Assembly (NCBI GenBank): GCA_032191485.1
Contig: JAVDOI010000004.1
Coordinates: forward strand, 23,531,770-23,595,769
Direction: 5' to 3'
Origin: Leptoclinus maculatus
Taxonomy: Eukaryota > Chordata > Actinopteri > Perciformes > Stichaeidae
Length of the DNA: 64,000 nucleotides
Each line of letters opens with the position of its first letter. Position 1 is the first letter of the stretch. A model generated the notes under the pieces. The model ran no database searches. It saw only the letters and a program-made list of their open reading frames with translations, and was not told where the DNA came from. The translations under genes were made by a program, and so were the position numbers. Shown piece by piece: positions 12,596 through 24,465 of this stretch.

Positions 12596-15500
12596 TTTTG
12601 TGAGTACCTGAATCTCCCAGAAGATGCTGCGTGTGTGTCTGTGATAGTACTGTCTCAGAGGGATGTATTCAACTCCAGCCTGGTCGTCTTTCAGGTATCC
12701 CTCCACGTGTTTGAAGAACCAGGGTTTGAAGTGAAGGCCGATTCTATTGATCTGTCGTCAGAGAGGACGAGGGAGGTTATAGCGCAACGTTGGTCATTTT
12801 TCAGCCTATGTTTTTGTGTCTTGTGTTTGGTGAGTCAAAGACACATTTACAGCCTATTGGACAATAAAGATGTATTCTGTTGTATTTTACTGTAAAAGGT
12901 AAAGAAGAACTTGTGTCTTTCTCTGAAGGGTTCTTTCCATAATGTGGTCAGACACTGAATCTGAGCCTTTCAGTGGCAAAAACAAGCACATTTAGTTGAC
13001 CTACAGTGACGGTGACGAGTTGCTGCAATGTAAGAGATTACATTGCAGCCTATATTAGTCACATAGACACAAAAAACATGAGAAAGAAGGGTCCAGGTTG
13101 AAATATCCCTTTAAATGTGATAAAACAAGTCAAACCTCACCTTATCCGGCTCGGCGTGGTCCGTCATTGTTCCCGTCATGATGACGGCGGCGTCCCGAGC
13201 GTACTGGAGTCCCTCTACGAACGTGTTCTGCTTGTTCTCCGACACTTCGGTGAAGCGCTTGCAGATGTTCTCCAGCCCTCTGACCGGCTCGTAGCGCAGC
13301 TTCACCCAGGCTTTAGTGGGGACTATTTTAATCTCAGCTGCAACCAGGAAGCCCAGGGTTCCACAGGACCACGGGACGGCGTGGAACAGGTCCGAGTTCT
13401 CCTCCTAAGAGACAGAAAAACATGATATTGTGTATTTGAACAAGAACAAGACTGTACACTCGTCTATGAAACATATATGAATGTGATCTCGGCCTTCTGG
13501 GTTTCTAACGTTCGGCACCATGTTGGCTTTGACAACTAAACCATTAGCAAACCTCACATTTCATCTCCTCCACAAGGAGACCACTGTTTTTGCTTACTTA
13601 ATGAGACAATTACACAACATTTAACTGCAACCGTGGGACCCCTATCACAAGTTAAACTAAGTCTGGCTCCCTTTTACATTACGGACTGTTTGAAAATTAT
13701 TAATCAGAAAGGAAAAAGATAGGGGAGGTTTTTTTTTGGGGGATCATGTTTCTGTAACAAGATTCTATTTTGTAGTTGCTAGTAGAGCGGCAAACTCCAG
13801 GTCAGAAAAGTGAAGCCAATTATGCCTTAAACATTCTCTCTACTGTCCATCAGGGGGCGACTCCTCTGGTTGTATAGAAGTCTATGAGAAAATGACTCTA
13901 CTTCTCTCTTGATTTATTACCTCAGTAAACATTGTAAACATGAGTTTATGGTCTCAATCTCTAGTTTCAAGTCTTCTTCAATACAGCATGATGTTCATTC
14001 AGTAAATGATGGTCCATTTAGAGTCAAATAGAACATAAAGCAGGGTATGCTTTAGGGCGGGGCTACACAGTGATTGACAGGTCGCTGCCATGGTGTTGTA
14101 GTGTTTTCATCTTATTACTTTCACAGTGTGATTTCAGTTCATGAAAGTTAATTGTAACCTTTTTGGTCTCCTTAAATATCTTATTCAGCGTTCGGTTGTA
14201 CTTAACTTCCACTCTCTAGTGTCACTTCTGGTTAAAAAAAACAAGATGGCGACAGCCAAAATGCCAAATTCAAGGCTTCAAAACAGCAGACCACAAACCA
14301 ATGGGTCTCAGTCTGTGATTATAACCAATATGTCAGTTTTGAGAAACAGTAGATGTGGATTATTTTCCTTATTAAGGGTCTAACAAACAAATTTTCCCTT
14401 GCGGGATGAATAAAGTATCTATCTATCTAACATTATCTCTCTCCAGAACCTTCACCTGCTTTATTTTATTACCGTTACAACATAACTTAATAGATGCAAG
14501 TTAACACGTGTTTAGAGCGACCCAGACTTTGCTTCTTACAGGTGAAGATAAAATCTAACAGAGCGGAAGCCTGCTCACTCATTCAGTGACAGCGGTAATG
14601 ACATTTAGTAGCTCTTGGTTCAAAAATAGAAAACAGCTGGAATGGTTTCCGTAAACAGGAAGCACCATTTGTTATGTTTATTTTTCATTGATAATTGTGA
14701 TTTGAGCTTTGTAAAAATATTGCCTCATTAACATTTTGAGCTTGAAATCAGGGTTGAGTTGAGAAAGTAGGGAGGAGGGCCACTGAACTAAACCAAAGAT
14801 GGTGTGCCAAGTAACCCATTACTTCATGCCACAGGGCCCCTGAACACACACACACACACACGCGTCACACACTCAATACTCACCTCAGAGCAGCGTACCA
14901 AGCTGCCGTCAGCTAGAACCAGTTCATATGCGACGCAGATGTGCTGAAACAGCCCGTAAATGTGAGAGGATGACTCAATGCCTGTACCCATCACCAAACC
15001 ACCTGAGAGAGGAGAGAGGATTAAAGCTTTTTAAATTCAATATCTTTCCAGGTGGGCAAACACACACAAGCACACGCGTTTGTTGAGTATGTGTGTGTGT
15101 GCCAGCTTGGACATCGGGATAAATGAATGCACCGCTGCCTGATGGGAAAACATTAGGATTGCTGATGCGCAGTTTATGGCATCAGGGAATCCATTATGAA
15201 ACCCGATCCAGGGGTGCTTCCACCGCTGCAGCCATTTCCTCCCGGTTTCATCTCCTGAGCTACAACATCACTCCTCTAACTCAATTAGAGAAGTCGCTGG
15301 TGCTCTAAACAGGATGCAGGGATTGATGGAGGAGATGCAGGATCTGCCTCACAGAACAATGAGCCGTGGAGATCATCAGCTCGTCTCTATTTCTAGAAGC
15401 CAGAGAGCCACAGATGATGCCACTCTGTGATGGTCACGCAGGAAATAATGCACGGTTGCAGGGCGACTTACCCACAGTGAGGTCATCCAGCTCGGGCAGC

Positions 15501-17879
15501 ACCGGCAGCGTCCAGCCAATAGAGGTGAGGAGAGCGGTCACCTGACCCATGTTGGCCAGCGGCTCAACTCTCACCACCTAAAAAAACAAGGATTTGCAAT
15601 CAGGCTGACGATACAGAATCCAGACAGATACATTTTAACATTACTGATTTCTGTCATAGTGCCATCATTGCTATTGGTCAAGAATAACAGCAGGTTAAAT
15701 GCTGACATGTGGGAACACGACATCCCTGCTGATTAACAGAAGTTCAAGGTGGCTAGAAACAGAGGCAGCCGGATGAGCACACAGGTTTAAACAAACCCCG
15801 CAGGTTAGCCAAATACATTTAGTAGAAAAGTCTAGTGAAACGATAGAAAGACTACACACCCGAATGTCGCACAAATGACGTCTCCCGCTAAAGCTAACGC
15901 TACGATGCCTGTGTGTTTCGTACCGGGTTGTATGCTAACACGCTCACAATGACAATGCTAACATGCAGATGTTTAGAGGGTGTAATGTTTACTTTGTTCA
16001 CCATCTTAGTTTAGTGTGTTAGCATGCTAATACGCTCACAATGACAATGCTAACATGCAGATGTTTAGCAAGTATACTGTTTACTATGTTTACTATCTTA
16101 GTTTAGTGTGTTAGCATGCTAATACGCTCACAATGACAATGCTAACATGCAGATGTTTAGCAAGTATACTGTTTACTATGTTTACTATCTTAGTTTAGTG
16201 TGTTAGCATGCTAACATGCTCAGAATGACAATGCTAACATGCAGATGTTTAGAGGGTGTAATGTTTACTTTGTTCACCATCTTAATTTAGCGTGTTAGCA
16301 ATACTAAGATGCCGATCTTTAGCAGGTGTAACCTTTACTATGTTTGCCATCTTAGTTTAGTGTGTTAGCATGCTAACACGCTCACAATGACAATGCTAAC
16401 ATGCAGATGTTTAGAGAGTGTAATGTTTACTTTGTTCACCATCTTAGTTTTGTGTGCTAGCATGCTAAAGTAAGCTAATGAGCACTAGAGCTGAGGCTGA
16501 TGGGATTGACTGACTCCTCCTACCTGCCTCTTTGTGTCCACCTCCAGAATGTCCATCATGTTGATCATGATGTTCTTGTGGGTTTTCTTGTACTTCCCCA
16601 CTCTGAGAGACACCGTGAGCCAGCCGGGTCGACCCGTACACATGTGGGTCTTACTGCCGTCCTTCCTCCACTCGTTCACCTGAAATGTGGGGTAAAGACA
16701 AGAACACATTATCGTCTCTTAAGTGACTGTAAGTGACTGAGGACCTTCTTCAAAGGCCTTGGCAGCTCATTTAAACTCCTCAAAGTTCCTTCACCCTACT
16801 GTGGAGAGCCCATATGTGTCTTTCTGTCATTATTCCCGTACACATGATTGACTAACGCTCTCTTGGGGCTGTGGATCAGTTTGATTTACCTCTACTTCAC
16901 ATCAGATTCTTCTCTCCTGACCAAATCCTTCTAGGAATCAAGGTATTAGGTGTCTGTCTCGTCTGCTCCCAGGGCTCTCGCCCTCTTTACATAGTCAGCA
17001 TTCTGTCAGACTGTGAACAGATTGCCTAAATTCACATAACTTTGCATAGATCTTAACTGTACGACAGCACAGAGACAGGTAAAGTTGTTAACGCTTTAGT
17101 AATTTAAAGTGCTATATAAGCTCATCATATTTGCCCCATTTCTGAACTAATTCAGTTCATCAATCACTTTTATTATGCCCCTTTTAAACAATTAAACACG
17201 TCTGCCTCTTATTATCTGAGGATTATCGCTAAAAGTGCAGCCATTTCTCTCACAGGATGATACTGAGAAAACACACCTGTATCAGACTTGATTTCCAGAG
17301 TGTGTGGACACTTTGGTATTATGTAACTTTATGGTTGAACACCCAAACTGATTAGGTGAATTACAATGATCATGAATTTGCAGGCCCAACTAATCCAAAT
17401 CCAAAAGAAATGGATGTGCTTTTAAACACCGAATAAACAACCTAAATTACACATCAAGCATACATTTTAATTACCACGTACAATGTAATAATGCTATGAC
17501 AGCCATGGCTCTAACTCTTTATTGTCACAACTTTGGGGCTCTTTATTGGTGGTGAATTTAAAGAAAATGTAGGTGTTGATAATCAATCACAAGCCGGGTT
17601 CAAAACGTTATATACTGTGTGCAGGCAAAGTGAAACGTCCTCCAGTTGCATAAAAAGCAGGTTAATAAGTGAGTAGATATGAATCACTTGTTTCGGAGAT
17701 AAAGCAGCACACTCTTACATCACAATGCACTGCTAATCAAGTTGCTTTAACTCCATGTATTTCACACAAACATCACTATGGTCCACAGGTGGTCACTGTG
17801 AGTTTTTTACTACCCAGGAAGTCCTCATTCTATACATCGTATAGGTATCATATAGGCCACCCACACCCACACACACACA

Positions 17880-17954
<75 letters not shown>

Positions 17955-18239
17955 GTAAGAGTCACTATCACACAGATGATGATGATGATGATGATGGTTG
18001 AGGCTCACCTGTCGCTGGATGTCTCGCACGCGCTGGTCGTGAAGCTTGGGCGCACTGCACATCTTGAAAATGAGCCACGCGCGCACATAGTAATACACAT
18101 CGAACACCACGGAGAGCGGCAGCAGGAACAGACACACGAATATCCACCTCTGGTGCACGATCACGTAATCTACACCTTTGACTTTGATCCACAGCAGGAA
18201 CGCGACGACCACGCCGGCTAAATACAACAGCGGCTCCAT
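10015..18239 (-). CDS. dhcr24: dhcr24, delta(24)-sterol reductase
   Basis: This FAD-dependent ER enzyme reduces the C24 double bond of sterol intermediates such as desmosterol, the last step of the Bloch branch of cholesterol synthesis. Nine coding exons were read: 18009-18239, 16524-16679, 15472-15577, 14884-15002, 13141-13404, 12608-12751, 10835-11032, 10561-10739, 10015-10168. All phases agree and they join to 517 codons, 516 residues, the human length. The N-terminus MEPLLYLAG is followed by a hydrophobic anchor (HQRWIFVCLFLLPLS) and then the FAD-binding domain with TGRPGWLTVSLRVGKYKKTH, VGGLVMGTGIESSSH and VPWSCGTLGFLVAAE. Later exons give IPFGNNPIFRW and the end FPEVYDKICKSARH. An in-frame ATG at 18266 exists, but the family start is the one at 18239. 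Introns hold a 92-bp tandem array, (CA)n tracts and dispersed repeats. Confidence 0.97.
12116..12130 (+). promoter_or_regulatory. CTCF-like motif CCAGCAGGGGGCAGC
   Basis: The sequence fits the full CTCF core consensus CCASYAGRKGGCRS. It lies in the dhcr24 intron between the exons at 10835-11032 and 12608-12751. Occupancy is untested. Confidence 0.5.
12536..12594. repeat. (TG)n microsatellite
   Basis: A nearly uninterrupted TG tract of about 58 bp lies in a dhcr24 intron. On the gene strand it is (CA)n starting about 14 bases downstream of the donor of the 12608-12751 exon. Confidence 0.97.
13770..14395. repeat. Dispersed repeat family 1, copy A
   Basis: The copy contains GTCCATCAGGGGGCGACTCC, the GTTGTATAGAAGTCTATGAG segment and GGGCGGGGCTACACAGTGAT. 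It then diverges and resumes with AAGATGGCGACAGCCAAAAT and AAGGCTTCAAAACAGCAGAC. Copies B, C and E at 24655-25142, 29090-29300 and 48330-48470 share these blocks in the same orientation. It lies in a dhcr24 intron. Confidence 0.8.
14380..14430 (+). repeat. Retroelement-like 3' tail with (TCTA)n
   Basis: The sequence CCCTTGCGGGATGAATAAAG followed by TATCTATCTATC resembles the 3' end of a truncated teleost non-LTR retroelement. No coding remnant is visible nearby. Confidence 0.4.
15925..16465. repeat. 92-bp tandem repeat with GTTAGCATGCTAAC palindrome
   Basis: The phrase AATGCTAACATGCAGATG recurs at 15954, 16046, 16138, 16230 and 16392, spaced by 92 bp; one unit near 16300 is shortened by about 22 bp. 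Each unit contains the near-palindrome GTTAGCATGCTAAC. The array of about six units fills the dhcr24 intron just upstream of the 16524 exon boundary. Confidence 0.95.
17858..17952. repeat. (CA)n microsatellite, with (GAT)n nearby
   Basis: A CA-rich tract with few interruptions lies in dhcr24 intron 1, followed at about 17977-17997 by (GAT)n. On the gene strand both lie just downstream of the exon 1 donor. Confidence 0.97.
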
Positions 18240-18560
18240 GGTTTGTGCACGGTGTTCGGTCGCCAAACTGAAAGTATCGGACAGACTTTCTTTCTTGTTT
18301 AAGTTAAACTACCGGGATATCGATTATCTCAACCCCCCCAGAATTCTGAAGACTCCTGATCAGCTCTTCACCGCGATAGGTGAATGTTTTCTCGGTGGCC
18401 GGTTGGCCTTTCTCCTCTGCTCCACGCTGATTGGTTAAAGCTGCTAACAAGGCGGGACCGAGCCTCACACGCTTTACGCTCATTGGTCAAACAGGCGACT
18501 GTTGAGAATTCTGAAGCGGTAGCCCCTCTGAAGTTTAACCAATCAGGAGGCAGAGAGGCT
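18240..18560 (-). promoter_or_regulatory. dhcr24: dhcr24 promoter region with three CCAAT boxes
   Basis: Immediately upstream of the dhcr24 start are CCAAT boxes: ATTGG at 18430-18434 and 18482-18486 (CCAAT on the gene strand) and CCAAT at 18539-18543 on the plus strand. A GGCGGG at 18451-18456 resembles an Sp1 site. NF-Y sites commonly accompany sterol regulatory elements in cholesterol-synthesis promoters, but I could not identify a convincing sterol element here. Confidence 0.45.
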
Positions 18561-20530
18561 GTCACACCATGCACGCTGTCCCTCATGGCTCTATTACAAC
18601 ACTATGACCATATCAGCCAACCTGATACAGGCAGACAGATATATACCTGATTAAACCCCATCATTATTCCCTGCAACTATAAATATTATTATGATCATTC
18701 ATATACATTTAATATGTTATATCAGGTCTAATTTTAGTACATAGCAGGGCCAGAGTTTTAGAAATACTGTACTGAGGTCATGAGTTCAGAATCACAACCA
18801 ACTTTATTTGCCAAGTATGTGTGCACATGGAAGGAATTAAACTTGTTTTTTTGCATTGTTCCCAATGTACTTACACATAAATAGACATAACAGCAAAGAG
18901 CAAGGACAACAAAGCTGGACAAGTAATGGTAAAGAATAGACGGGACTGTTGTGTAGGCACAAGTAGTGAACAAATAGGTGTATACAGTATATAAGTATTG
19001 TAGAAAATATATAAAAAGTATGAGGAAAAATAGGTGTAGATGTCTACCCTATATATAAACATTATAGGCATAAAAGTATACATTAAAAAAACACCAATGA
19101 CCAACAATAAAGAAATACGTCTGTAGTGTTCTGTAGTTGTAAAGTATACCAGCGTTGACACAATCAAATTGTTATCGGGTATTGAATCTTTTAAAAAAAA
19201 AGGAATTTACTTATAAAATGTCACTGTTTTCTTTTAATTGTAGGATTTAAACTCTTACTGTACTGTACTGACATGACCTCTTACTGTAGCTATAGTCCTG
19301 ATTCCTTGCCTTCAAAGACACGTCGAAACATCCAACAGTGACTTTCAAGTCTAGATAGAAAGATACTAATTATTCCTTTAGTACATTCTGTAGGTCGTTC
19401 ATCGGCCCCTTTGGTCAACAATAGGAACTTGTACATATTGCATAGATGTTGTTTTCTACAAAGTAAAACAATCTGTTTTTCTACCCATGGAGGCCCTCTT
19501 GGGTTCATCCATTCTCACTACCATTTTCAAAAGAAGAAAAAAAAGTCTAATATCTCCCTCACCACACAAGTACGCCCAATCTCAGCTACTACACCAGTGG
19601 TGATATAATGCTGAAGAATTTGCAGTATTTGCCAAATATTACGTAAAGTCAATGTTCCTCAAAAAGGCTATGTGACTATTTCCTTGAGCTACACATGGAA
19701 GATGAAGATGGCTTATCATCACAGTACTACATTTAATTCCAGCTCTTGTGACCATTTTAATAAATCAATTCAATTAAACAACAATTCAATTTGTGGCTTG
19801 TATCCAGCAGAAAACAATGATCTCCTGTCCCGATACCGACCCTTTTTATCTTCTTGGTTGTGTCTCTAATAAATCCCCAGCAGTGGTTGAGTCTCACACA
19901 AATCCAAAAGAATATAAATGACGGTTGCTGTCTCTGTTTTACACCCATCCTCTCTGCTGTTAAATAGGTTATATGAATTATATTCAACTGTAACAGCTTG
20001 TGACGGCTAAGACAAACAACTGAGCCTCTTTACATATTGATCCGCTTTGCAGATAGACGTAAAATCCCGGATTCAGTTATTAATCAAAGATACTGGAAAA
20101 CACAAGAATGAACCTTTAGACTCAGGTTTCTCTCAACTGTCTCCGTGTGTATCCGTAACATATAATTGCACACTTACCGATTCCTCCTCTGGAACTAAAA
20201 TAGCACTACTCTGTCGAAATATTTGCTGTGATTTATTTATTTAGTTTAGTCTACCGTGTCAAATTAATATTAATTGCACGGGGCAGAAATAAATAAACAC
20301 TGCTGTTGGTTAAAACTTTGAACGTCCCAATCAGTCAAATCAAAGCAGATTTACTGTCATTGGCTTGCAAATAAACTCAACTGCCAAACATTCAACTCTT
20401 TTTCTATTTGAATGTTGTAACCTGACACAATGAGGCAACAAAAGCAAGAATGTAGGCCTACATTCCACTCTATCTCTTGACCAATATGTCCATTTATGTT
20501 TAGAGAATTGCTGTCTCTCACCCCCCCCCC

Positions 20531-20577
<47 letters not shown>

Positions 20578-20880
20578 CTCAGACACATTAGACAGAGGGA
20601 GGGTGGGGCGCCAGTAAAGATTTCTTAATGGGCTCTGCCGTCCTCTTGTCCATCTGCCCTGATGATAAACACAGCCAGTCCTGATGCGCATCAAAGCCTT
20701 CACCGGTTTATTTTTTATTTTTTTCACCGACAAAACTACTAATTTTAACACTTTTACCCACGAGCTGGAGATCTACAGAGTGAGGACTAACACTTTATGA
20801 TCAGCTGTTGTCTTGGAGATTGAAATGATGGGAACAAATAAGTAAGATTTAAGGAGCTTTTTTATTTTTTTTTACCTCAG
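18561..20880. other. Intergenic region between dhcr24 and the first tmem61-like gene
   Basis: No gene was recognised. The segment from about 18780 to 19130 begins AACTTTATTTGCCAAGTATG and looks like a truncated teleost retroelement-type repeat. A C-run plus (CA)n microsatellite is at 20521-20576. The remainder is AT-rich with no exon-like frame. Confidence 0.5.
20521..20576. repeat. C-run and (CA)n microsatellite
   Basis: A run of about 13 C residues passes directly into a CA tract. Confidence 0.97.
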
Positions 20881-21000
20881 GACTTCTGTGAGTGTGGAGT
20901 AAATATTTTTGTTGATGTCTGGTCAGTGTCAGCATCACCATCCAGCCGGTCACAGCCTTGAAAGTTAACCTCAGGAAAACAGTCGAGGTCCTGCAGGAGG

Positions 21001-21924
21001 ATGCCTTCCCTGCACCACGGAACAATCTTCATCGGAGCCTTCCTCATCGTGACCGGGGGCTCCACAGCCTTCCTGGCCTCGTCCCAGAGCCGCATGCAGG
21101 CGTTCTCCCTCTGCTGCGTGGTGCTCGGGGTGGTCATGCTCATCCTGGGGCTGTTCTGGGCAATGAACAGCAAAAGTGCCGCCAACTACAACCACCGGGA
21201 GTTCGACCCAGAGTGTCCACATTATCCGTACGACTACCCCAACTTCGGCGGCCATGCCCTCTTCACACCCCCGGGGAGCCGCTTCCCAGAATCCCAGTCG
21301 GTGTTTCTGCCGAGGTGGGTTGAAAAATAAGATTTATTATTATTTTGCACAGTTCAATTATTTGTAAGTATGGACAATTTTATCTTGAAGCCAGAAAATA
21401 AGACTATTTAATAAAGTGTATTACATGGATTTTTCTGCCCTGTATTTGAATAGAAAACCAGTTTATTTAACCCAAAGAACAGTTTTTATAAAGGCCCTAA
21501 ACACTGTTACTGTCCACTACATTATTATTATTATTCAGGGTCCTTTAGAGATACACCTGTTCATAAGAGGTTTGCACACAGACGCCAACAACTGCACTGT
21601 TTCAAGAGAAAAGTGTACTTTCATTTTATTTCTTATTAATTCTGGTCAAATATGGACGTGTTCAGCCCTTGATGACACAGCCCTTTCTTGGTTGTATCCA
21701 ATTCAACAGCGCCCACAACAGGCGAGATACACTGTATCTAAATAAAATCACGACAAAAAAGAAAGTTAAAGAAATTGATTGACATTTTAGGAAATACACT
21801 TATTTGCTTTCTTGGCGAAAGTTAGGTGAAAAAAATTCATACAACTCTCATGTCGGTACGCTAAACAGTGACGTAAAGTAGTCACGACGGGCCCCAGAGT
21901 AGGCCTGTGGTAGGTACTCGTTAT

Positions 21925-22006
<82 letters not shown>

Positions 22007-23520
22007 ATGGTATCGTATCATCACATGATCAAATAGAGACTTGACATTTGACAACCTCAACGTACATATTGCAGCTATCATCATTGTGTGATGTTATATG
22101 AAAAGAAATACCTAAGACAATATTCATTTAGTTATAGTTTACGTTTCACGTACACAAAATCCATATATTACGCAGTCGGAACGCACAACATACTTAATTT
22201 GACCTAATATGAAAAGTATGTTAGTATGCTATTACCAAAAGAGTCTATTTCTTGTCTGGTTACCTTTGGACAGAGCAAGGCTAGCTGATTCACCCAATTT
22301 CCAGTCTTTATGCTAAGCTAAGAGGCTGCAGTAGGTATCTTTATACTGTTCTGCAAAATCATGGCAGGAGTATTGAACTCGCCAACAGGCCAAGGGGCCC
22401 AAAAAGTCAGAGGCTACAAAATGTCACACAAAGACACACGCACCAACTAGAAGGAGACTCAAAATGAACACAAAGGAACATAACAATACTGCAAAGAGAC
22501 AAAACAGACCAAAACAACTCCAAAGAGATGTAAAACAGCTGCAGAAAGACACAAAGAGACCAAAGAGTCTTACAATGACTATGAAAAGGGACAAAACAAC
22601 CACAAAGAGACTCTAAATGACCACAAAGAGACAAAAAATTACCTGAAAGAGACACAAAGCAACTACAAAGAGGTTCAAAATGTATACGACGAGATACAAA
22701 ACTACCACAAAGACACACGAAACAACACAAAAAGACTCAAAACTACCACAAAGAGACACACAACAACTACAAAGAGACTCAAAATAACTACAACAAGACA
22801 CAAAACTACCACAAAGAGACCCAAAACAACAAAAACAAGCTAAACAACGATAAAGTCTGTTTGTTTTGCTCCCTTTGCGTGTCTGTGCTCAGAGGCCCGT
22901 TATCCGCCCATGCGTAAACAAGAGTGGTATCGATCTTTTCGTCTAACTCTCAGCAAGAAAATGAATGCATGTATTTCCCAGATGTCAAACTTATCCTTTA
23001 ACGAAGTAGCATTCAGGAGCTAGTGCTGTTGTAATCCAAAGATTCTGCAGACTGTAATTCAAAAGCTTTTTATCTTCTGGCACAGCCAATAGGTCCATTA
23101 TACCTCTGTGAAATCCAACACTACTCATCCTGTATTTGTCAGGAAACACAACTACGGACAGAACTCGACTCCATCTGCTATCATCTGATCTCTACAACCG
23201 CCAACAACTATACCGTACTTGTGTTTCCACGAGATTGTTTTCACATACTTTTTTTTCTCTGCCGCTGTGTTCTCGGGTGCAGGACGATGGAGGGCCACAG
23301 GCACGGTGCTCGTGGTGAGGAATTCGACTACCCTCCCATGGACGCCGGTGGTTTCAGTCCGTCACCTCACCCTCCTCTGTGGCAGGAACCCCCACCTCCC
23401 TACGAGGTCGCCATCAAGACCACGTGCAGCTCGACACACCTGCGGCGCGCATACTCGGACACACACCTGGCGACGGAGCCCCTGTTTGGACGGTCAAGAG
23501 AGATCAGCTTTGAGGTGTGA
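21001..23520 (+). CDS. tmem61-like two-helix membrane protein with PPxY tail (copy 1)
   Basis: Two coding exons, 21001-21314 and 23283-23520, join through AG|G (donor GTGGGT, acceptor GGGTGCAG) into 184 codons, 183 residues. The start ATG gives MPSLHHGTIF, then two close hydrophobic helices at about residues 7-27 and 33-54, joined by SSQSRMQ. The rest is a hydrophilic tail rich in Pro and Tyr, with PPPPYE at residues 141-146, a potential WW-domain ligand. The second gene at 28741-31267 shares the layout, exon phase and an LW..EPPP.YE-type motif, so the two are paralogues. Human TMEM61, between DHCR24 and BSND, is also a two-helix protein ending in PPPSYE. Orthology is inferred from position and motif. 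An acceptor-like CAG at 20878-20880 hints at a 5' untranslated intron. AATAAA follows at 23791. Function is unknown. Confidence 0.75.
21777..22340. repeat. Dispersed repeat family 3, copy 1, interrupted by (CA)n
   Basis: It begins TTGACATTTTAGGAAATACA and ends with CCAGTCTTTATGCTAAGCTA. These are the two ends of a widespread teleost repeat that also occurs at 38755-39320. A (CA)n tract at 21926-22005 and unrelated sequence lie within. A further partial end lies at about 23838-23910. It sits in the intron of the first tmem61-like gene. Confidence 0.7.
21926..22005. repeat. (CA)n microsatellite
   Basis: About 80 bp of uninterrupted CA repeats in the intron of the first tmem61-like gene. Confidence 0.98.
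22410..22855. repeat. Degenerate 21-bp minisatellite (CACAAAGAGAC units)
   Basis: Repeated units of the form ACTACAAAGAGACACAAAAC run for about 450 bp. The unit is the reverse complement of the 21-bp unit at 40630-40885, so one family occurs twice in opposite orientation. Copies here are more diverged. Confidence 0.8.
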
Positions 23521-23790
23521 CACTGGACGATACCCCAGCTCTCTGTGCATCAGACCGGAAGATAAATAGTCATTAGAGGGGGGGCTTTTACTCAGACTCT
23601 GCAATAGCTGTCCTCTGACAGCAACAAACTCTATCAAACACTTGAAGCATGCTTCTTTCTGATGGTGACCAGTGGGTCCTAGCATGCTTTCCCCAAGTTT
23701 CCTGTAATCACAATGCAGGTGTAAACGCATATCTAAATGTATGGTGAAAATGAAAGGTACAACACACCGATTTCAGCCATAGCAGAACAA

Positions 23791-23796
23791 AATAAA
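23791..23796 (+). terminator. Poly(A) signal AATAAA of first tmem61-like gene
   Basis: This AATAAA lies about 270 bp after the stop codon, on the gene strand. Confidence 0.55.
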
Positions 23797-24465
23797 GCAC
23801 CCAAAAGTGTAAAAAAAATGCTAAGTCGTGGTTTTAGGTGGAGTTTATGGACTGGACAATTTTTTTCTTTTGCAAGTCACAGTGACTTCCAACCTTTATG
23901 CTAAGCTAACACAGACCAAACACATCGAGCACACATCCATTCATACCAAAGAAGATTCATTTAAACAAACAGCTGTGATGTTCACTGACTTAGAGCAGCA
24001 GATGTTTTACACAAAAGAATAAAAATAATGATGGATCAGCCATGTGGACATAAAAAAACAAACAAGGGACAAAGCCTATTTTGGTGTCCTTCTTTTATAA
24101 TCTTACCCGTGGTTAACCCTTAACTTTTAATCACTTATTAGATTGAAGTACGCTAGACATCTTTGAAGTATCTTATTTGCCTGGCAAGACAGTGTGCTTT
24201 TTCTAAAAAGTGTAATATATCTCTTTACAGGCAGTCGGTCAATTAGCTTATGCTACTTGGTAGCTGACACAAATGCTTCTATGTATGGTGGAACCCTGGT
24301 CCCAAATTATCTTTATTAACTGTATTTAATTGGAATTAAAATAAAGAAAATAATAATAATACATGCTTATTTTTCTGGTGCAGTCACAAAAGTGCTTTGC
24401 AAAGGATACTGATGCAATTAGCTTTATATTAAGTAACTGCAGACTTTCACCTGGAGCAGGTTAGT

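Noticed and set aside
12473..12706. Open frames of alternating His-Thr or Cys-Val residues here and at other (CA)n tracts
   Set aside because: They are translations of dinucleotide repeats with no conserved flanks.
15925..16465. CRISPR-like array of regular repeats
   Set aside because: The 92-bp units are contiguous, with no unique spacers, in a vertebrate intron.
18240..18266. In-frame ATG nine codons upstream of the dhcr24 start
   Set aside because: The DHCR24 family begins at MEP, and using 18239 gives the exact human length of 516 residues.
18780..19130. Possible mitochondrial or retroviral fragment
   Set aside because: The AT-rich sequence has no recognisable mitochondrial gene, LTR or polymerase frame; it looks like a truncated retroelement tail.
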